Origin: CAYRNR01 sp964425605
Lineage (GTDB): Bacteria; Myxococcota_A; UBA796; UBA9615; CAYRNR01
Length of the DNA: 64,000 nt
NCBI GenBank assembly: GCA_964425605.1
Contig: CAYRNR010000019.1
Location: 12,274-76,273, forward strand
Direction of reading: 5' to 3'
The position numbers were made by a program, and so were the translations under genes. Positions within the stretch are counted from its first letter, which is position 1. The number at the start of each line of letters is the position of its first letter. The notes under the pieces are model-generated. The model did not search any database. It saw nothing but the letters and a program-made list of their open reading frames with translations, and was not told where the DNA came from. Positions 42,944-50,941 of this stretch are shown here, one piece after another.

Positions 42944-44515
42944 TTGAAGAAGAGGCTCGCCGCTGCCCTGCTGCTCATCGTGACCGTGCCGCTGATCGCG
43001 CTGATCGGGCTCGGGACCAAGGTGGTGCGCGACGAGCGGGCGCTGCGGGCGGACCGGATGGACGAGCTGCTGGCCGCGCGGTTGGACGACCTGGACGGGC
43101 TGGCGATGCGGGTGCTCGAGGACCGGCGGCAGGAGCTACGGCAGGCGCTGGGGGAGGTCAGCGGTGACATCTCGGCGATCCGCCACCTCCCCAGGACGCT
43201 GCCGTTCGTGCGGCAGACGTTCATCCGGGATGCGGAGGGCTCGTTCGTCTACCCCTCACCACACGATCCCATCACCGACGACGAGAAGGACTTCCTTCGA
43301 CGAACGCGCGCGCTGTGGCAGGAGCGGGACACCCTGGGCGACGCGTCCGAGGCGCCCGCGCCGGCGGTCTACGACGGGCGGACGGGAGACGACGGCTGGT
43401 ACGCGTGGTTCTGGGACAGCGGCCTGCAGCTGCTGTACTGGCGAAGCGCTCCGGACGGGCGGGTCGTGGGCGCGGAGCTGGGCCGGGTCCAGCTGCTGTC
43501 GGACCTGATCGCCGTGCTCCCGGTCACCGATCCCCTGGACGAGGCGGCGGCGGCGGACCGCATCGTGCTGCTCGATGCGCGGGCGGAGCCCGTGTACCAG
43601 TGGGGCCTGTACGAACCGGCAGCGGGCGAGGTCCCCCGCGCGCGCCGGCCCCTGAGCCCGCCGCTGGGTGCGTGGACCCTGTCGTACTTCGTCTCGGACG
43701 CCGGGATGGAGGCGGCCGCGGCGAGCGGTTCCGCCCTGGCGCTGACGATGGGGCTGCTGGCGCTGGGCCTCGTGCTGGCCGGCCTGGGGCTGTACTTCCA
43801 TCGGGAGAGCTCGCGGGAGATCCGCGAGGCCTCCGAGCGCGTGGGGTTCGTCAACCAGGTCTCCCACGAGCTCAAGACGCCGCTGACCAACATCCGCATG
43901 TACGCCGAGCTGCTGCAGCGGCGGGTGGATCCCGAGGACGACCGCGCCCAGCGACACCTGGGGATCATCGTCGCGGAGAGCCAGCGCCTGAGCCGGCTGA
44001 TCGGCAACGTGCTGACGTTTGCCCGCCACCGGCGTGACGCGCTGGTGCTGCGGCCGGCGCCCGGGTGCGTGGACGACACCCTCGAGGACGTCCTGGCCCA
44101 GTTCCGGCCGGCGCTGGAGACGCGGGGCGTGGAGGTCCGGTTCGACGGCGGGGCGCCGGGGACGCGGCGCTTCGACGCCGACGTGATCACCCAGGTGGTG
44201 GCCAACCTGATCAGCAACGTGGAGAAGTACGCGGCCGGGGGCGGGCAGGTGCGGTTGACCACGTCCGCCGACGGTGACATGGCGACCTTGACCGTGGCGG
44301 ACCGCGGTCCGGGAATCCCCGCGGCCGAGGCCGAGGCCGTGTTCCAGCCCTTCGTCCGCCTCGACGACGCCCTCACCGAAGGCGTCAGCGGCGCGGGGAT
44401 CGGCCTGGCGCTGGCCCGCGAGCTGGCCCGCCTGCACGGCGGCGACCTGGTGCTGCGCCCGGCGGATCGCGGCGCGACGTTCGTGTTCACCTTCCGCGCC
44501 GAGGAGGCCCCATGA
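42944..44515 (+). CDS. Membrane sensor histidine kinase
   Basis: A 523-residue kinase starting at TTG 42944, seven bases after AGGGG. The first membrane helix lies at about 5-22 (LLLIVTVPLIALIGLG); a ~230-residue extracytoplasmic sensor follows; the second helix is near 265-284 (LTMGLLALGLVLAGLGLYF). The phospho-acceptor His is in VSHELKTPLTNIRMY, and the ATPase domain shows NLISNVEKYA, DRGPGIP and GAGIGLALAREL. No HAMP domain is evident. Its stop overlaps the regulator start (ATGA). Confidence 0.9.
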   Translation: MKKRLAAALLLIVTVPLIALIGLGTKVVRDERALRADRMDELLAARLDDLDGLAMRVLEDRRQELRQALGEVSGDISAIRHLPRTLPFVRQTFIRDAEGSFVYPSPHDPITDDEKDFLRRTRALWQERDTLGDASEAPAPAVYDGRTGDDGWYAWFWDSGLQLLYWRSAPDGRVVGAELGRVQLLSDLIAVLPVTDPLDEAAAADRIVLLDARAEPVYQWGLYEPAAGEVPRARRPLSPPLGAWTLSYFVSDAGMEAAAASGSALALTMGLLALGLVLAGLGLYFHRESSREIREASERVGFVNQVSHELKTPLTNIRMYAELLQRRVDPEDDRAQRHLGIIVAESQRLSRLIGNVLTFARHRRDALVLRPAPGCVDDTLEDVLAQFRPALETRGVEVRFDGGAPGTRRFDADVITQVVANLISNVEKYAAGGGQVRLTTSADGDMATLTVADRGPGIPAAEAEAVFQPFVRLDDALTEGVSGAGIGLALARELARLHGGDLVLRPADRGATFVFTFRAEEAP

Positions 44516-45195
44516 AAGTGCTCGTGGCCGAGGACGACGCCTACATCCGCGAGGGACTGGTGGAGATCCTCGAGGAGGAGGGCTACGAGACCGTGCAGGC
44601 CGCGGACGGCGATGAGGCCCTGCGGCTGTTCCACCGCGAGGAGCCCGACTTCGTCTGCCTCGACATCATGATGCCGGGCCGCAGCGGCTACGACGTCTGC
44701 CGGGAGATCCGCAAGCACGACGAGGGGCTGCCGCTGATCTTCGTCTCGGCCAAGTCCGAGGAGATCGACAAGGTGCTGGGCCTGGAGCTCGGCGCGGACG
44801 ACTTCGTCACCAAACCGTTCGGGGTCAAGGAGATCGTCGCTCGCATCCGCGCGGTGAGCCGCCGATGCATGGCCCGGCCGTCCGCCCGGGCCGACGAGGA
44901 CTTCACCCTGGGCGATCTGAAGGTCTTCCCCGCCCAGCTGCGCGCCGTGCGCGGGGACGCGGTCGTCGACCTGTCGTTGCGGGACGTCAAGGTCCTGCGC
45001 ACCTTCGCCGACAACCCTGGCGTGGTGCTCGACCGAGACACGCTGTTCAACCACTGCTGGGGGCTCAACTACCTGCCGACGAGCCGCTCGCTGGATCAGC
45101 ACATCTCGCAGCTGCGCAAGCGTATCGAGGTGGACCCGCGCCACCCGCGGATCATCTGCACGGTCCACGGGGTGGGGTATCGATACGATCCCTGA
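44512..45195 (+). CDS. OmpR-family response regulator
   Basis: A 227-residue regulator with a receiver domain (acidic pocket AEDDAYI, acceptor Asp in CLDIMMPG, Ser/Thr switch FVSAKS, Lys in VTKPFG) and a winged-helix DNA-binding domain (LSLRDVKVLRTFADNPGVVL...YLPTSRSLDQHISQLRKRI and VHGVGYRYDP). It is translationally coupled to the sensor kinase by a 4-base overlap and precedes the Ser/Thr kinase gene by 75 bases, consistent with one operon. It likely activates or represses a few promoters, possibly its own. Confidence 0.93.
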   Translation: MKVLVAEDDAYIREGLVEILEEEGYETVQAADGDEALRLFHREEPDFVCLDIMMPGRSGYDVCREIRKHDEGLPLIFVSAKSEEIDKVLGLELGADDFVTKPFGVKEIVARIRAVSRRCMARPSARADEDFTLGDLKVFPAQLRAVRGDAVVDLSLRDVKVLRTFADNPGVVLDRDTLFNHCWGLNYLPTSRSLDQHISQLRKRIEVDPRHPRIICTVHGVGYRYDP

Positions 45196-45270
45196 CCCGG
45201 GACCCCCTGTCCCTTTGCCCCCAGAAAGTGCACGATCTCCATTGCTGGACGCCCCAGGGGGAGGAGCTGC

Positions 45271-47931
45271 TTGCCCGACGATCGAACCGTGACCCGCCCC
45301 GGAGGCCACGACTCGCCCACCCTCCCGAACAGGGGAGTGGAGGACGCTCCCGCGTTCGTCTCCAGCGGCAAGTTCGAGGTGCTCGACGTCGTCGGCGTCG
45401 GCGGTTCCGGCGTCGTGTACAAGGTCCGTCACCGGCAGCTGAATCACCTGCGCGCCATCAAGGTGCTGACCACGGACGCGGGTGAGGAGGCCATCGAGCG
45501 GCTACGGCGCGAGGCCTCGATCGCCACGGAGCTGACCCACCCCAACATCGTGAGGGTGTACGACCTCGAGACCCTGGACGACGGATCGCTGGCCGTGGTC
45601 ATGGAGTACCTGGAGGGCGAGGATCTGGCGGAGCGGGTACATCGAGACGGTCCCCTCGACGAGGGCGACGTGGTGGAGAAGTTCCGCCCCGTGGCCGACG
45701 CCCTGGACCGGATGCACACCGCCGGGGTCCTGCACCGCGACATCAAGCCCGCCAACCTGTTCGTGTGCGAGGACGGCACCATCAAGATCCTCGACTTCAG
45801 CGCGTCGCGGCTGGCCGAGTCCGGCAGCGATCTCACCCGCGCGGGCCAGCTCGTGGGGACGCCCCTGTACATGGCGCCCGAGCAGTTCGAGGGGGAGCGC
45901 GCGACGCCCGCGTCCGACATCTACTCCCTGGGCGCGACGCTGTTCCACGCGCTCACGGGGCGGCCGGCCTTCCAGGGCAGCTCGCGCACCGAGCTGACGC
46001 TGGCGATCCTCGACACCCATCGACCGCGCGCGAACACGTTCAACCCCTCCCTGCCGCCGCGCACATCGCGGTCGGTCGGGGCGGCCATGGCCCGGAGGCC
46101 GGAGGACCGGTGGCCCACGGCCACGGCGATGATCGAGGCCATGGCGGAGGCGTCCACGGCGACGATCCCCGCTCCGCCGAGGGCGCGCGGCCCCATGGCG
46201 GGGCGAGTCGCAGTGGCCGTCGTGTTGGGCGCGCTGCTCCTCGCAGCGATCGGTCTGTGGGTGCACACGAAGGCGGGTCCCCAGGCCATCGAGGAATCCG
46301 AGATCGCCGCGGCGACGCCCGCACCCGTGCGAGGGGGCACCTTGCGAATGGGGCTGTCCAAGAACATCCCCTCGCTGGACCCGGTGATCGCCAGGAACGA
46401 ATCGTTCTGGGGCCTGCAGTTCCTGCTCCACGACCCCCTCGTGGACGTGGACTGGAACGGCGACATCCTCCCGGGTCTGGCCCAGCGCTGGGAGGTCAGC
46501 GACGACGCCACGCGGTTCGTCTTCCACCTCCGCGACGACGCGATCCTGCACGACGACCCCTGCTTGCCGGAGGCTAACCACGCGCTCGACGCGCGGGACG
46601 TCCAGCGTTCCCTCGAACGCGTGTTCGCCGAGATCGCGCGGGGGGAGTTGGCCTCCTGGCGGTTCCTGCCGTCTCTGAAGGGATACGAGGACTTCGAGCA
46701 AGGCCGTGCCGATCATCCCGACGGGCTGACCGTCCGTGACGCCCACACCCTCGTGGTGGAGTTCGACGCCCCCGCCCCGTCGTTCCTGCACGGCCTGCGG
46801 CGGCCGGTGTGGTCCATGGTCGCTGCCGAGGCGATCGAGACCTACGGTGAGTCGGACATGGGATTCCACACCGTGGGGACCGGGCCTTTCGCCCTCGACC
46901 GCGCTGACGCCGGCTCGGCCACCCTGGTTCGCCACGCGGCGGCCTGGCACGAGGACGCTCACGGACGCGCCCTCCCCTACCTCGATCGTGTCGAGGTGGC
47001 CTCGTTCTCCAGCGAGATGGCCACCACCACCGCACTCAAGGGCGAGCGGATCGACATGGTCTTCCGGAGGGGCACGAGGACCCTCGACGAGGCGTTCGAG
47101 CTCGGGGCCGAATCCGCCACACCGAGGGAGGGATGGGACGCGTACAGGGCAGAGGCCTACATCGACGAGGCGCATCGCCACCTGAGCCTGCTGGTGTTCG
47201 ACCGTGGTTCGGATCACCCCTTTGCGAGCGATGCGCGAATCCGCGGGGCCATCGGCCGGGCCATCCACAGGAAAGATCAGACGGTCGACCCGTACCTCGC
47301 AACGGATCGCCCCCTCGTCGACGGCATGCTCGGATATACCCCGAGCATCCTCAGGGACGGCGATCTGGAGGCCGCCAGCGTCCTGCTCGATCAAGCCGGA
47401 TACCCCGGCGGTGCAGGGCTGCCCGCCATCTCGCTGTGCCTCCGTGCGCTCCAGCAGGACCAAGCGGACGACCTGGTCACGCAGCTCGCAGCCGCGTCCA
47501 TCGAGGTCCAGCCCAACTACGTCGGCTACGACACCTGGATGGAGTACCTGATGAACGGGGGGTGTGATCTGGTCTACGCGGGCTACGACCACCTCGTGGT
47601 CGACGACGATCCGTCCGACCTGCTGCGCGGGCTCGCGTCGTTCTCGAGACTGGAGGAGCGCCGCCCCGAGGTGCAGGACATCGTCCACCAGATCAGCGTG
47701 ACGGTGGACCGTGAACGCCGCGGCCAGCTGGCCGCGGAGCTCTCCCAGGCCCTGGTGGACGACTCCATGCTCCTCTTCCTGGCCTACCGCTCACCGGAGC
47801 GACCCATCTTCCGTACCGTGGCGCACCAGCGGGTACAGGGTCTCGTCGATCCGACCACGGGCTGGATGAACCCCTGGCGGCACCGGATGCACCAGTTGTG
47901 GTTGGAACCGAACGGCGAGGACGGCCGCTAG
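45271..47931 (+). CDS. Ser/Thr kinase fused to an extracytoplasmic solute-binding domain
   Basis: An 886-residue receptor-like kinase with TTG start after GGAGGAG. Residues ~30-290 are a Hanks-type kinase: VGVGGSGVVYK, ATP-binding Lys in HLRAIKVL, HRDIKPANLF, activation segment LDFSAS (Ser replaces the Gly of DFG) and GTPLYMAPEQF. One membrane helix lies near 310-330. The remaining ~540 residues form a family-5 solute-binding domain of the DppA/OppA type (GGTLRMGLSKNIPSLDPV, GLAQRWEVSDDATRFVFHLR, TGPFAL), which binds oligopeptides or similar ligands in ABC transporters. No transporter genes are nearby, so it probably senses a ligand outside and phosphorylates proteins inside. Confidence 0.85.
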   Translation: MPDDRTVTRPGGHDSPTLPNRGVEDAPAFVSSGKFEVLDVVGVGGSGVVYKVRHRQLNHLRAIKVLTTDAGEEAIERLRREASIATELTHPNIVRVYDLETLDDGSLAVVMEYLEGEDLAERVHRDGPLDEGDVVEKFRPVADALDRMHTAGVLHRDIKPANLFVCEDGTIKILDFSASRLAESGSDLTRAGQLVGTPLYMAPEQFEGERATPASDIYSLGATLFHALTGRPAFQGSSRTELTLAILDTHRPRANTFNPSLPPRTSRSVGAAMARRPEDRWPTATAMIEAMAEASTATIPAPPRARGPMAGRVAVAVVLGALLLAAIGLWVHTKAGPQAIEESEIAAATPAPVRGGTLRMGLSKNIPSLDPVIARNESFWGLQFLLHDPLVDVDWNGDILPGLAQRWEVSDDATRFVFHLRDDAILHDDPCLPEANHALDARDVQRSLERVFAEIARGELASWRFLPSLKGYEDFEQGRADHPDGLTVRDAHTLVVEFDAPAPSFLHGLRRPVWSMVAAEAIETYGESDMGFHTVGTGPFALDRADAGSATLVRHAAAWHEDAHGRALPYLDRVEVASFSSEMATTTALKGERIDMVFRRGTRTLDEAFELGAESATPREGWDAYRAEAYIDEAHRHLSLLVFDRGSDHPFASDARIRGAIGRAIHRKDQTVDPYLATDRPLVDGMLGYTPSILRDGDLEAASVLLDQAGYPGGAGLPAISLCLRALQQDQADDLVTQLAAASIEVQPNYVGYDTWMEYLMNGGCDLVYAGYDHLVVDDDPSDLLRGLASFSRLEERRPEVQDIVHQISVTVDRERRGQLAAELSQALVDDSMLLFLAYRSPERPIFRTVAHQRVQGLVDPTTGWMNPWRHRMHQLWLEPNGEDGR

Positions 47932-48054
47932 TCGTCCTCGGAGGGGGAGAAGCTCTCGAGGCTCTCACCCTCCACGACCAGGATCTTGAACGTGGTGCCC
48001 TTGCAGGGCCGCTGTACACCTTCAACGCGCCCCGGTGGCCCTTGACGATCCCCC
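47928..48054 (-). pseudogene. Relic of a histidine kinase C-terminus, frameshifted
   Basis: On the minus strand, two frames together read GIVKGHRGALKVYSGP then KGTTFKILVVEGESLE up to a stop at 47928, the typical end of a histidine-kinase ATPase domain. Restoring one missing G (CCTGGCAAG) rejoins the frames as YSGPGKGTTFKIL. Everything upstream is missing: the relic begins next to the stop of the lamin-tail lipoprotein gene. The stop overlaps the Ser/Thr kinase stop on the other strand. Confidence 0.6.
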
Positions 48055-48056
48055 TG

Positions 48057-49319
48057 TCAGCATGAATCGTTGATCGCGCCCGGCGTGCCCAGGTCCCCGG
48101 CCCCGAAGCTGCTCGTGGCCGTGCACCAGTTCGCGCCGTCGTCGTTGTCGAGGTGGCTGCCCTCGTCGAGGGTCATCGTGGCGCCCGTGGGATCGGGCCA
48201 CGGCGCGCTGCCGGTCCATCGAATCTGATCGACCTCCCCGCCGCAGTCCAGGGTCAGCTCGTCGTCGCCGTTGCCCAGGGTCAGCCCGTTGTACGCGTAG
48301 TCGATCGCGACGTTGCCGTTGGTCGAGAAGTCCCCGTTGTTGCCGAGCACGACCCGCGCGTGGGCCCCGACGACCAGACCGCCGATGGTGTGGGCATCGG
48401 AGCCCAGGTCGGTGATCGTGCAGCCCGACAGATCCAGAGCGGAGCCCGTGCGATTGAGCAGCTCGAACCACTCGCCGTCGGAGTCGTCCACGGCCGCGGG
48501 GTTCTGCATCACCTCGGTGAACACCACGTCGTCGGGGCCGGCCGTGACGCCGCCGCCGCACCCGGAGTTGGCCGCGCCGGGGGTCCCGCGGTCGCCGCTG
48601 GCCAGGATCGCGGTGGCGTCACACCAGTGGGCCGGGTCGTCGTTGTCGGGGGCCTCGGATTCGTCGAACGCCATGGCGATCCCTGCCCCGCCCGGCCAGT
48701 CCGTGGTCCACTCGATCCGGTCCACCTGAACGGCACAGGTCAGGATCAGCTGGTCGGGATCGCTGTTGCGCAGGTTGATGGCTCCGCCGTAGCCCTGGTC
48801 CGCGGGCACGCCTCCGTTCGATCCCGCGTCCGTGCTGACCGCGAAGACGACGTACCCGCCACCCGGCACGGACAGCGGAGCGATCGAGTAGCTGTCGCCG
48901 CTGTCGTCGGAGATCGTGCACCCGCCGAGGTCGTAGGTCGTCCCGGTGGTGTTCCACAGCTCGAACCACTCGCCGTCCGAGTCGTTGACCGCGGCGGGGT
49001 TGAACATCACCTCGGTGAACAGCAGCGCTCCCGCCGGCACGTCCCCCGACGACGTGTCGTCGTCGTCACCCACCGCATCGTCGTCGTCACCCACCGCGTC
49101 GTCGTCGTCACCCACCGCGTCGTCGTCATCGCCCACCGCATCGTCGTCGTCATCCACCGCGTCGTCGTCGTCACCCACCGCGTCGTCGTCGTCACCCACA
49201 TCGTCGTCGCCGGCCGCATCATCGTCGTCCCCCGACCCGTCCGGACGCGGCGGCGGCCCGCAGCCCGCCCATCCGAGAGCGAGGACGAAGATCGAGCAGA
49301 GGACTCCGCTTCGGGACAT
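48057..49319 (-). CDS. Lipoprotein with Asp-rich tether and two lamin-tail domains
   Basis: A 420-residue protein from ATG 49319 after AGGAGG, with signal peptide and lipobox (LALGWAGCGP). A long Asp-rich tether (repeated GDDDDAV units) precedes two homologous lamin-tail-type domains, each beginning VFTEVMQNPAAV-like and containing DSDGEWFEL and LSGCTI(T/S)D, then a closing GDLGTPGAIN segment. Bacterial LTD proteins are surface or secreted and often sit beside nucleases or lyases; function here is unknown. Cys residues pair up per repeat and may form disulfides. Confidence 0.8.
   Translation of the reverse strand: MSRSGVLCSIFVLALGWAGCGPPPRPDGSGDDDDAAGDDDVGDDDDAVGDDDDAVDDDDDAVGDDDDAVGDDDDAVGDDDDAVGDDDDTSSGDVPAGALLFTEVMFNPAAVNDSDGEWFELWNTTGTTYDLGGCTISDDSGDSYSIAPLSVPGGGYVVFAVSTDAGSNGGVPADQGYGGAINLRNSDPDQLILTCAVQVDRIEWTTDWPGGAGIAMAFDESEAPDNDDPAHWCDATAILASGDRGTPGAANSGCGGGVTAGPDDVVFTEVMQNPAAVDDSDGEWFELLNRTGSALDLSGCTITDLGSDAHTIGGLVVGAHARVVLGNNGDFSTNGNVAIDYAYNGLTLGNGDDELTLDCGGEVDQIRWTGSAPWPDPTGATMTLDEGSHLDNDDGANWCTATSSFGAGDLGTPGAINDSC
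49054..49230. repeat. Imperfect 21-bp tandem repeats encoding GDDDDAV
   Basis: About eight near-identical 21-base units encode the tether behind the lipid-attachment Cys of the lamin-tail lipoprotein. Units differ by a few bases (for example atc/gtc and acc/atc), so they are older or less homogenised than the repeats at 4783-4887. Confidence 0.8.
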
Positions 49320-49405
49320 GGCTCCTCCTGGCGGCCGAGCGTGGGTCGTGCGAGCGTAACAGAGCCCGGACATCCGCGCGGGAACAACGACGGCATGTCG
49401 AACCA

Positions 49406-50932
49406 TCATTGGCAGCCCTCGATCTGATCGACCAGCACGTAGCCGGACGGATCGTCGTCCACGATCCGCACCCGCACGGTGGCGCCGACCCATGGCGAGA
49501 CATCCCACGTCTCCGTCTTCAACGTCGGGGTCCCGTCCCCTCGCGCGGTGCGCACGGCCGCTCCGTCCACGACGAGCTCGACGCGCAGCCCGTCGCCCGC
49601 GCAGCCGCCGACCCGCACCGTGAGCGCCGGCCACTGCAGCACGAACGGCGGGGACAACGCCTCGCCCACCGCCCGGTCGCCGCCGAGGGGGGGGTGGCTG
49701 TTGACGAGCTGGACCCCGGCGAAGCCGTCAATGGTCTCCTGCCCGCCCACCGCCCCCGAGACCAGGCCGGGGACGAAGGCGTTCCCGGTCACGCGCCAGC
49801 CCTCGTTCCCGTACGCCTCGAAGTCGAACAGCGCGTCGCAGCTCGGCGCGGCCACCCGCGGCCCCCAGCGCCCGGCGGCCGGCGGCGGCGCGGCGGAGTC
49901 GAGGACCGGCGCGACCACCGTCTGCGCCAGGTAGGTGCTGTACCGCAGGGCGCCCGCCTCAGTCGCGTGGTCGCCGTCGACGAAGTAGTAGTCCGGCAGC
50001 ACGCCCTGCTCGCGATGGTCGGCCAGCGGCACGCCGTGCTCGGCCGCGATCTCGTCCAGCATCTCGCGGTACTCGCCGTAGATCGCGCGCCGGCCGTCGT
50101 TGAAACGGGTCGCCACGGCCACCGGCGAGGTCACCAGCGCCACCTGCACCCCGTGTTCGTGCAGCCGCTCGATGGTGGTCTCGAGGTATCGCCGTTGTTG
50201 GACGTCGAGCTCGGCCTGGGGCCGCCGCGTCTCCCGGGCGTACACCGCGGCGCGGCGGGCGTACTCCGCGGCGCGGCGGACGGCGCGGTGGCGCTGGGTC
50301 GTCAGCTCGACGCTGTCGCACCCGATGTAGCCCTGCTCGCCATGCCAAACCGGCTCCCCCGGCTGCTGGCCCTCGAACACCATGGCCAGCAGCGCCTGGC
50401 GGTACCGCAGGCTCGACAGCGCGTTGCACCCGAGGATCTGCAGCGCTTGCTCGACCAGCATCCCCGCGGACAGGGCGTGCCACGCGCCGCGCGCCGTGAA
50501 CAGCGACGGGATCGCCTTGCGCGCCTGCGCCGGATCCATGATGGTCGAGTACTGATACGGCGCGGTGTGGATCACCACCAGCCGAGGCGGCGACGCCCGG
50601 TGGATCAAGTGGTCGACCCACGCCAGGTGCACCATCGGCACGCTGCCCTGCAGGCCCAGGTTGTACGCGGTGATCTCCTGGCCCGTGAGATCGGCCACGG
50701 CGCGCTCGACGACGTCCGGGCGCACGCCGTTGATGGTCCGCGAGTCGCCGAGGAATACGACGTCGGGGTCTTCGGTGACCTCGTGGGCGAGGTGGTGGGA
50801 CAGCGCCGTGTAGCGATCCTGCGCGCGCAGTCGCTCGTGCAGGTCCGATGATCTGAAGGCGAGCTCCGCCGCCACGAGCGGGATCAGCATCCCGGCGAGG
50901 GCGACGATCAGCGGTCTGACGCGAGTTCCCAT
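49406..50932 (-). CDS. SGNH/AlgJ-like protein, partner of the MBOAT acyltransferase
   Basis: A 508-residue protein with an N-terminal membrane anchor (PLIVALAGMLIPLVAAELAF). The SGNH-type motifs are VFLGDSRTING with nucleophile Ser and FVDGDHATEAG with the Asp-His pair. The C-terminal ~130 residues form a jelly-roll carbohydrate-binding-like domain with YVLVDQIEGC. It follows an MBOAT gene by 9 bases, the layout of AlgI/AlgJ and PatA/PatB pairs, in which the MBOAT protein moves acyl groups across the membrane and the SGNH protein acetylates polysaccharide. The polymer is unknown. Confidence 0.8.
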   Translation of the reverse strand: MGTRVRPLIVALAGMLIPLVAAELAFRSSDLHERLRAQDRYTALSHHLAHEVTEDPDVVFLGDSRTINGVRPDVVERAVADLTGQEITAYNLGLQGSVPMVHLAWVDHLIHRASPPRLVVIHTAPYQYSTIMDPAQARKAIPSLFTARGAWHALSAGMLVEQALQILGCNALSSLRYRQALLAMVFEGQQPGEPVWHGEQGYIGCDSVELTTQRHRAVRRAAEYARRAAVYARETRRPQAELDVQQRRYLETTIERLHEHGVQVALVTSPVAVATRFNDGRRAIYGEYREMLDEIAAEHGVPLADHREQGVLPDYYFVDGDHATEAGALRYSTYLAQTVVAPVLDSAAPPPAAGRWGPRVAAPSCDALFDFEAYGNEGWRVTGNAFVPGLVSGAVGGQETIDGFAGVQLVNSHPPLGGDRAVGEALSPPFVLQWPALTVRVGGCAGDGLRVELVVDGAAVRTARGDGTPTLKTETWDVSPWVGATVRVRIVDDDPSGYVLVDQIEGCQ

Positions 50933-50941
50933 GCGTTCGCC

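Noticed and set aside
45200..45260. A sigma-54-like promoter (GCACG...TTGCT) before the receptor kinase
   Set aside because: The GG of the -24 element is missing and the spacing is wrong.
45271..47931. Component of a peptide ABC transporter
   Set aside because: There are no permease or ATPase genes nearby, and the binding domain is fused through a membrane helix to a kinase.
49054..49230. Regular repeats that could be taken for a CRISPR array
   Set aside because: The 21-bp units are contiguous without spacers, in frame, and encode an Asp-rich tether in a lipoprotein.
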